A stretch of DNA of 64,000 nucleotides from Woeseia oceani (GTDB taxonomy: Bacteria > Pseudomonadota > Gammaproteobacteria > Steroidobacterales > Woeseiaceae), in NCBI RefSeq assembly GCF_001677435.1, contig NZ_CP016268.1, positions 1,725,001-1,789,000 on the forward strand, written 5' to 3'. Made by a program: the position numbers and the translations under genes. The notes under the pieces were generated by a model. The model worked only from the letters and a program-made list of their open reading frames with translations. It was not told where the DNA came from and searched no databases. Position 1 is the stretch's first letter. Every line of letters starts with the position of its first letter. Below, in pieces: positions 59,687-64,000 of the stretch.

Positions 59687-60766
59687 ATGGCTGACTTGTT
59701 TGACAACCCTATGGGCCTGGATGGTTTCGAGTTCGTCGAATTCGCCGCCCCGGATCCGAAAGTTCTGACCGATGCTTTTACCTTGCTGGGGTTCACTGAG
59801 GTCGCGAAGCACCGTTCCAAAGACGTTACCTTGTGGCGTCAGGGCGGTATCAACTTTGTTATTAACAACGAAAAGTACAGTCAGGCCTATTACTTCGCGC
59901 AAGAGCACGGGCCTTCTGCCTGTGGCATGGCGTTCAGAGTCAAGAATGCGCATGAAGCTTACGCGCTGGCGCTGAAGAATGGCGCGCAGCCGGTCGAGAT
60001 TCCAACCGGTCCCATGGAACTGCGGTTGCCGGCCATCAAGGGTATCGGTGGCGCCACGGTTTATCTCATCGACCGCTACCAGGAAGGCACGTCTATCTAC
60101 GATATCGATTTCGAGTTCATCGAAGGCGTAGACCGGAACCCGGCAGGTTGTGGTTTCAAGGTCATTGACCATCTGACGCACAACGTTTATCGCGGTCGGA
60201 TGCAGTTCTGGGCAGACTACTACCAGAAATTGTTCAACTTCCGTGAGATTCGTTACTTTGACATCAAAGGCGAATACACCGGGCTGACGTCCAAGGCAAT
60301 GACAGCGCCGGACGGGAAAATCCGCATTCCATTGAATGAAGAAGCCGCCAATGGTGGTGGTCAGATCGAAGAGTATCTGATGGAGTTCAATGGTGAGGGC
60401 ATCCAGCACATCGCGTTCAGTTGCGACAATCTGTACGAATGCTGGGACCGCTTGCAGAAGCAAGGCATAGAGTTCATGGCCGCACCGCCAGGAGCGTACT
60501 ATGAGATGCTCGACGAACGTTTGCCGAACCACGGCGAGCCGGTTGATGAGCTGCAAGCACGTGGAATCCTGCTGGATGGCACAACCGAAGACGATGATCC
60601 GCGTCTGTTGTTGCAAATTTTCTCCGCCAATATGGTCGGGCCGACGTTCTTCGAGTTCATTCAACGTAAGCGGGACGAAGGCTTCGGTGAAGGAAATTTC
60701 AAGGCGCTGTTCGAGTCTATTGAACGAGATCAGGTTGCACGCGGGAAAGTCGCGGCAGCAACCTGA
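59687..60766 (+). CDS. hppD: 4-hydroxyphenylpyruvate dioxygenase
   Basis: HppD converts 4-hydroxyphenylpyruvate from tyrosine into homogentisate. The 359 residues form two VOC modules; the iron ligands His162 (in [10 protein letters not shown]), His241 (GIQHIAFSC) and Glu323 (FFEFIQRK) match Pseudomonas His161, His240 and Glu322. The C-terminal substrate helix [18 protein letters not shown] is present. It heads a three-gene operon with a VOC protein 12 bases later and fahA. Confidence 0.97.
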   Translation: MADLFDNPMGLDGFEFVEFAAPDPKVLTDAFTLLGFTEVAKHRSKDVTLWRQGGINFVINNEKYSQAYYFAQEHGPSACGMAFRVKNAHEAYALALKNGAQPVEIPTGPMELRLPAIKGIGGATVYLIDRYQEGTSIYDIDFEFIEGVDRNPAGCGFKVIDHLTHNVYRGRMQFWADYYQKLFNFREIRYFDIKGEYTGLTSKAMTAPDGKIRIPLNEEAANGGGQIEEYLMEFNGEGIQHIAFSCDNLYECWDRLQKQGIEFMAAPPGAYYEMLDERLPNHGEPVDELQARGILLDGTTEDDDPRLLLQIFSANMVGPTFFEFIQRKRDEGFGEGNFKALFESIERDQVARGKVAAAT

Positions 60767-60778
60767 CAGGAGCAAATA

Positions 60779-61321
60779 ATGAATCTGAAACGCATTCATC
60801 ATGTGGCCTATCGTTGTAAAGACGCTAAGGAGACCGTGGAGTTCTACCAGCGCGTGCTGAATATGGAATTCACTGTCGCGTTTGCTGAAGATCAGGTTCC
60901 ATCCACCAAAGAGCCCGATCCGTACATACACGTGTTTCTCGATGCTGGTATGGGTAATGTACTGGCGTTTTTCGAGCTGCCTACGCGACCAGCGATGGAT
61001 CGCGATCACAACACGCCGACCTGGGTGCAGCACATTGCGTTCGAGGTAGAGGACTACGCGGCGTTGTTGGCGGCGAAGATGCACATTGAGGCGCAGGGGA
61101 TCGAAGTCCTGGGACCGACGAACCACGGCATTTTTCAGTCGATTTATTTCTTCGATCCCAATGGGCACCGCCTGGAGCTTGCAGCGAATACCTGTACGCA
61201 GGATCAGCTCGATGAGCTCAGGCGCGTTGCGCCGGAAATGCTCGAGGAATGGAGCGTAACCAAGAAGGCACCACGGCATGCAGCCTGGTTGCACGAATTG
61301 AATTTTAAGGGTGACGAATAA
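60779..61321 (+). CDS. VOC-superfamily metalloprotein in the tyrosine operon
   Basis: A 180-residue protein of the vicinal oxygen chelate superfamily. It starts IHHVAYRCKDAKETVEFYQRVLNM and ends with FFDPNGHRLELA. Candidate metal ligands are His8, Glu66, His85 and Glu133, spaced like those of Escherichia coli glyoxalase I (5, 56, 74, 122); a dioxygenase of this superfamily would use two histidines and a glutamate. A C-terminal tail of about 45 residues with APRHAAWLHEL extends the usual domain. It lies between hppD and fahA, one base before the fahA ATG, so it presumably acts in tyrosine breakdown, but the reaction is unknown. Confidence 0.85.
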   Translation: MNLKRIHHVAYRCKDAKETVEFYQRVLNMEFTVAFAEDQVPSTKEPDPYIHVFLDAGMGNVLAFFELPTRPAMDRDHNTPTWVQHIAFEVEDYAALLAAKMHIEAQGIEVLGPTNHGIFQSIYFFDPNGHRLELAANTCTQDQLDELRRVAPEMLEEWSVTKKAPRHAAWLHELNFKGDE

Positions 61322-62326
61322 ATGAAACTTGCATCCCTCAAAGTGGGCCGCGATGGCCAGCTTGTTGTAGTCAGCAAAGACCTTTCCCGTTATTTATCGG
61401 CGGCAAACGTCGCGCCCACGCTGCAAGCTGCACTGGATAACTGGGCACAAGCTCGCCCGGCACTGGAAGCTATTGCGAGCACGCTTGAGACGGGTGGTGG
61501 CGAGCCGTTCCAGCCGGAGGCCTGCGCATCACCCTTGCCGCGCGCTTACCAGTGGGCGGACGGTTCGGCGTACGTGAATCACGTCGAGCTGGTACGTAAA
61601 GCACGTGGAGCCGTTTTGCCCGAGTCATTCTGGACGGATCCACTGATGTACCAGGGTGGTTCGGACTCCTTTATCGGCCCAAGGGACGATATTCGGCTTG
61701 CTGACGAAGCCTGGGGCATCGACTTCGAAGCGGAAGTGGCGGTTATTACAGACGACGTACCGATGGGCGTTTCTCCTGAAGCAGCGCTTGATCACGTTGT
61801 TATGGTCATGTTGGTTAATGACGTGTCATTGCGCGGTCTGATTCCTGGTGAGCTGGCGAAGGGCTTCGGCTTTTTCCAGTCGAAACCATCCAGCGCCTTT
61901 TCGCCGGTTGCCGTAACACCTGATGAACTGGGTGATCGCTGGCAAGCTGGCAAGTTGCACCTGCCATTGCTGTCTTTCCTTAACGACCAACCCTTCGGCA
62001 AGCCGGATGCAGGCGTCGATATGACCTTTAACTTCGGGCAGCTGATTGCGCACGCGGCCAAGTCGCGGCCGCTGGTAGCTGGCAGTATCGTCGGTTCCGG
62101 CACGGTCTCGAATTTGTTGGATGGCGGCCCGGGCAAACCGATTGCAGAAGGTGGCGTTGGCTATTCCTGTATAGCCGAGATCCGCACCATTGAAACGATC
62201 CAGCACGGTCAGCCGAGCACGCCGTTCATGCGCTTTGGAGATCGGGTGCGCATAGAAATGCAGGATGACAGCGGCGCCAGTATCTTCGGCAGCATCGACC
62301 AGGAACTTGTGAAGTACGAAGGTTAA
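61322..62326 (+). CDS. fahA: fumarylacetoacetate hydrolase family protein
   Basis: A 334-residue member of the FAH family; in this context it should split fumarylacetoacetate into fumarate and acetoacetate, the last step of homogentisate breakdown. It has the short bacterial N-terminus MKLASLKVGRDGQLVVVS, the metal-binding acidic residues in DFEAEVAVI, the VNDVSLRGLIP motif and GSIVGSGTVSN. Related FAH enzymes hydrolyse other beta-diketones or oxaloacetate, so the exact substrate rests on context. It ends the operon, followed by a strong hairpin. Confidence 0.9.
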   Translation: MKLASLKVGRDGQLVVVSKDLSRYLSAANVAPTLQAALDNWAQARPALEAIASTLETGGGEPFQPEACASPLPRAYQWADGSAYVNHVELVRKARGAVLPESFWTDPLMYQGGSDSFIGPRDDIRLADEAWGIDFEAEVAVITDDVPMGVSPEAALDHVVMVMLVNDVSLRGLIPGELAKGFGFFQSKPSSAFSPVAVTPDELGDRWQAGKLHLPLLSFLNDQPFGKPDAGVDMTFNFGQLIAHAAKSRPLVAGSIVGSGTVSNLLDGGPGKPIAEGGVGYSCIAEIRTIETIQHGQPSTPFMRFGDRVRIEMQDDSGASIFGSIDQELVKYEG

Positions 62327-62334
62327 CAATGATC

Positions 62335-62360
62335 GTGCAGTCACGGTTACGTGACTGCAC
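62335..62360 (+). terminator. hairpin ending the hppD operon
   Basis: GTGCAGTCACG (62335-62345) and CGTGACTGCAC (62350-62360) form a perfect 11-base stem with loop GTTA, nine bases after the fahA stop. The following AGCTTTG is a poor T-tract, but position and perfection favour a transcript end. Confidence 0.7.
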
Positions 62361-62411
62361 AGCTTTGCGGGCGGCGTCAATTTAACTCCCAGTCCGCACT
62401 GCTATTGACAC

Positions 62412-62466
62412 CGGGCCCAATGCAGTCTAACACCGAATCGGTGTGAGCTTGCATTGGGCCCGTTTT
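62412..62466 (+). repeat. long nested palindrome followed by a T-tract
   Basis: Outer arms CGGGCCCAATGCA (62412-62424) and TGCATTGGGCCCG (62450-62462) are perfectly complementary over 13 bases. Inside is a second stem ACACC with GGTGT (62430-62434, 62440-62444). TTTT follows at 62463-62466, so the whole could be a rho-independent terminator on the plus strand, or the 3' end of a small RNA. Confidence 0.75.
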
Positions 62467-62883
62467 GCATCGAGCCTTGAGCATGCCTGTAGCGATCTCG
62501 CACTGAACGCAGCAATGTCCTTTGGTATGGCCCTCGATCCTGCTGACATGCAACCGGCAAAGTTGCTCGGAATTGATCGGCGGTTCAAGGTGTTCTTTGA
62601 TAGCGAATAGAGCCGACCTCTTTGCCTGCGTGCTTTGCAACTCCCGATGCGGGCCAGGCGATCGCCTTGTCAGCTTGCGCAGTGCACTCTGCGCACTAAC
62701 CCTGGTGCACGGGCAACTATCCCGGATTACCTGTACGCACTTGTACCGTCGAGCGGCATCCTGCATATCGCTGGGCGCCCTGAGGCAGTCGGGTTGAATA
62801 GCCAGAGCTGCAGGTTCACTGACGGCGGCGCAACGCGTAAACTGATCGGCTGGAGTAAGGACTGGCCATCATTGGATGATACG

Positions 62884-62905
62884 CCTGCCCCAAAGCAGGG
62901 CTTTT
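62884..62905 (+). terminator. small hairpin before the phosphatase gene
   Basis: CCTGC and GCAGG (62884-62888, 62895-62899) can pair, and TTTT follows at 62902. The stem is short, so this is a weak candidate only. Confidence 0.3.
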
Positions 62906-62933
62906 GATTATAAGTTGGAGCTTAGTAGCAAGC

Positions 62934-63434
62934 ATGACGGAATCGAACGGGAAAACAGCCATTTTGTTTGTCTGCATGGGCAATATCTGTCGTTCACCGA
63001 CAGCGGAAGGCGTGTTTCGCAAACACGTTGCTGATGCAGGTTTGACGGATTGGGTAGAGATAGATTCGGCCGGTACGCATGCCTACCATACGGACGCACC
63101 CGCCGACCGGCGCGCGACGGCCGCCGCTGAAAAACGTGGCTACAGTCTCGCAGGTATTACGGCCCGACATATCCAGAGCGAAGACTTTGAGCGCTACGAT
63201 CTTGTGCTGGCGATGGACGATGACAATCTGCGGGTACTGCGCGAACGCAGTGATGCTGTCCACCACGAAAAAATTCGCCTGTTCCTTGAGTTTGCAGAGG
63301 CCGAAACGTTGGAAGTACCGGATCCTTACTACGGTGGCACCGCCGGTTTCGAGCGAGTGCTGGATCTTGTCGAAGCCGCTTCTTCTGGCTTGCTCGCCGA
63401 AATGCAAAAGAAAAGGGGTGGTGGCAACGCCTGA
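62934..63434 (+). CDS. low-molecular-weight protein tyrosine phosphatase
   Basis: A 166-residue cytosolic phosphatase with the P-loop VCMGNICRSP (nucleophile Cys14, Arg20, Ser21) and the general acid Asp130 in VPDPYYGG. The ATG at 62934 gives the standard N-terminus; the frame opens 30 bases earlier. Homologues near kdsB (ptpA in Pseudomonas) occupy the corresponding chromosomal site, so this is probably the same gene displaced by the tyrosine block. The substrate is unknown; related enzymes act on tyrosine kinases of polysaccharide export or on other phosphoproteins. Its stop codon lies in the loop of the downstream terminator. Confidence 0.92.
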   Translation: MTESNGKTAILFVCMGNICRSPTAEGVFRKHVADAGLTDWVEIDSAGTHAYHTDAPADRRATAAAEKRGYSLAGITARHIQSEDFERYDLVLAMDDDNLRVLRERSDAVHHEKIRLFLEFAEAETLEVPDPYYGGTAGFERVLDLVEAASSGLLAEMQKKRGGGNA

Positions 63435-63457
63435 TATTGCGTTACCAGCCACCCCTT
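63413..63457. terminator. bidirectional terminator between the phosphatase gene and probable rne
   Basis: AAGGGGTGG (63413-63421) pairs with CCACCCCTT (63449-63457), and the stem continues with TGGCAACGC against GCGTTACCA with one mismatch. The phosphatase stop codon (63432-63434) lies in the loop. The stem has A-rich sequence on one side and TTAATT on the other, so it can end both convergent transcripts. Confidence 0.8.
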
Positions 63458-63480
63458 AATTCAGGCGTGCGCTGAACCGG

Positions 63481-64000
63481 CTAAGACTGTGAGGGTTTGT
63501 CCTCGCTGGCTTTCGTCTCTGCACTGCTCGGTGCGGCTGACTGCGGTTGATCCCACGGCAGCAATCTACCTTCAGGTTTCGGCTTTGCTGGAGCGGCTTC
63601 GGCGGCCGGTTTGTCGGCGGCCGGTTTTACCGGTTCCACAGGCTTGCTGGCCGCAGGCGGGACCGCGTGATTTGCTGGTTCCTGCGCTGGTTCCTTCGCT
63701 GGCTCCTTTACGGGTTCTGCTGGTGAGGAAGCCGGGTGACCGGAATCGCGGGCTGCAGCGCCTGATTCGGCGACAGGCGTTTCCGTCTTGGCTGTGTCCC
63801 GTGGTGCCGCTCGTTTCTTCGGCGTCTCAGCACTGCCCGTATCGCTGCGTTGTGCCTCGCGTACTTCGGCATCAGACATGCGCAGCCGCGGAAGCTCCGG
63901 CTGGGTATCTTCATAGTCAGCTGGCTTCGCTTTCGCAACCGGTGCCACAGCACTTGCAACCGCGGTAGTAGCCGCCGCTTTCGCGGCGTCTGGTTTCTCG
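63481..64000 (-). CDS. rne: C-terminal tail of probable ribonuclease E (partial)
   Basis: The last 172 residues of a minus-strand gene that continues beyond the right edge. The visible part is low complexity, rich in proline, alanine, glutamate and lysine (repeats such as EPAKEPAQEPA and KPVEPVKPAADKPAAEAAP), and near the end has GRLLPWDQP, a short linear motif. This fits the disordered degradosome scaffold of RNase E, and in Pseudomonas rne lies convergent to the kdsB-ptpA group. No catalytic domain is visible, so another protein with a disordered tail is possible. The 5' end is cut off by the window. Confidence 0.5.
   Translation of the reverse strand, partial: EKPDAAKAAATTAVASAVAPVAKAKPADYEDTQPELPRLRMSDAEVREAQRSDTGSAETPKKRAAPRDTAKTETPVAESGAAARDSGHPASSPAEPVKEPAKEPAQEPANHAVPPAASKPVEPVKPAADKPAAEAAPAKPKPEGRLLPWDQPQSAAPSSAETKASEDKPSQS

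Larger units (their letters stand above)
62361..62933. other. geneless stretch of about 570 bases with strong inverted repeat
   Basis: No frame shows family similarity. Open frames of 129 codons (minus, 62377-62766) and 90 codons (plus, 62635-62907) have no recognisable domains or good start sites, and the minus frame runs through the palindrome below. The stretch seems lower in G+C than its surroundings. It lies between the tyrosine operon and the phosphatase gene and might hold a small RNA or be the scar of an earlier insertion. Confidence 0.5.

Noticed and set aside
59594-61294. 566-codon open frame on the minus strand opposite hppD and the VOC gene
   Set aside because: It is antisense to two clearly conserved enzymes with family motifs and metal ligands, has no recognisable domain, and is explained by codon bias of the opposite strand.
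62425-62570. Integron attC-like site (GTCTAAC fits RYYYAAC)
   Set aside because: No matching GTTRRRY box occurs within the distance expected downstream, and there is no cassette or integrase in view.
62377-62766. 129-codon minus-strand frame in the geneless stretch
   Set aside because: No domain, no good ribosome binding site, and the frame passes through a long palindrome that better fits an RNA structure. It cannot be fully excluded as a lineage-specific gene.

Overview
The window (about 58-60% G+C by eye) is almost entirely protein-coding and reads as chromosome from a free-living gammaproteobacterium. I see no tRNA, rRNA, insertion sequence, prophage or CRISPR array. Gene content and order match conserved gammaproteobacterial blocks best known from Pseudomonas. 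Two details, an RpfE-type protein before recJ and a DUF1674/SDHAF4-type protein before sdhCDAB, point to a Xanthomonadales- or Woeseia-like lineage. That placement is an inference.

Layout. 1-10.3 kb: dnaE-accA-tilS-pyrG-kdsA-eno-ftsB. 10.3-15.9 kb: truD, an Smr-domain gene on the minus strand, then surE-pcm-yqaA type-nlpD-rpoS; ispD and ispF are missing from this normally conserved stretch. 15.9-21.8 kb: a Mth938-type gene, then rpfE-like-recJ-prfB-lysS, with prfB carrying the classical +1 frameshift. 21.7-27.0 kb: ygfZ (minus), then the succinate dehydrogenase locus SDHAF4-sdhC-sdhD-sdhA-sdhB-sdhE-ygfX-like. 27.2-37.7 kb: the envelope-stress cluster rpoE-rseA-rseB-rseC, a glutaredoxin-like gene where mucD often lies, lepA-lepB-DUF4845-rnc-era-recO-pdxJ-acpS and an exonuclease. 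37.7-46.7 kb: rlmD, nagZ, mtnP-type phosphorylase, a degenerate GGDEF protein, csiV-type and mfd (both minus), and a small exported protein (minus). 46.9-57.7 kb: an envelope block of lolC-lolE-lolD, DUF2062 (minus), comEC, exbB/exbD type, msbA-lpxK-kdsB.

57.7-62.9 kb is the one accessory-looking block. It holds a secreted cysteine-rich protein of unknown function, an Lrp/AsnC regulator, and a divergent operon hppD-VOC protein-fahA for tyrosine breakdown, followed by a roughly 600-base geneless stretch with strong inverted repeats. Homogentisate dioxygenase (hmgA) and maleylacetoacetate isomerase (maiA), which should act between HppD and FahA, are not in the operon; a small VOC-fold metalloprotein sits in that place. 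This is the best candidate here for something undescribed. The block separates kdsB from a low-molecular-weight tyrosine phosphatase gene and the 3' end of a probable rne, genes that are close together in Pseudomonas.

Taken together the window serves DNA replication and repair (dnaE, recJ, recO, mfd), translation (tilS, prfB, lysS, lepA, era, rnc, rlmD), envelope biogenesis (kdsA, kdsB, lpxK, msbA, lolCDE, lepB, nagZ, nlpD, ftsB), stress sigma factors (rpoS, rpoE with its anti-sigma system) and respiration (sdh). Genes are packed tightly, with many 4-base start/stop overlaps and several convergent pairs that touch or overlap at their 3' ends.
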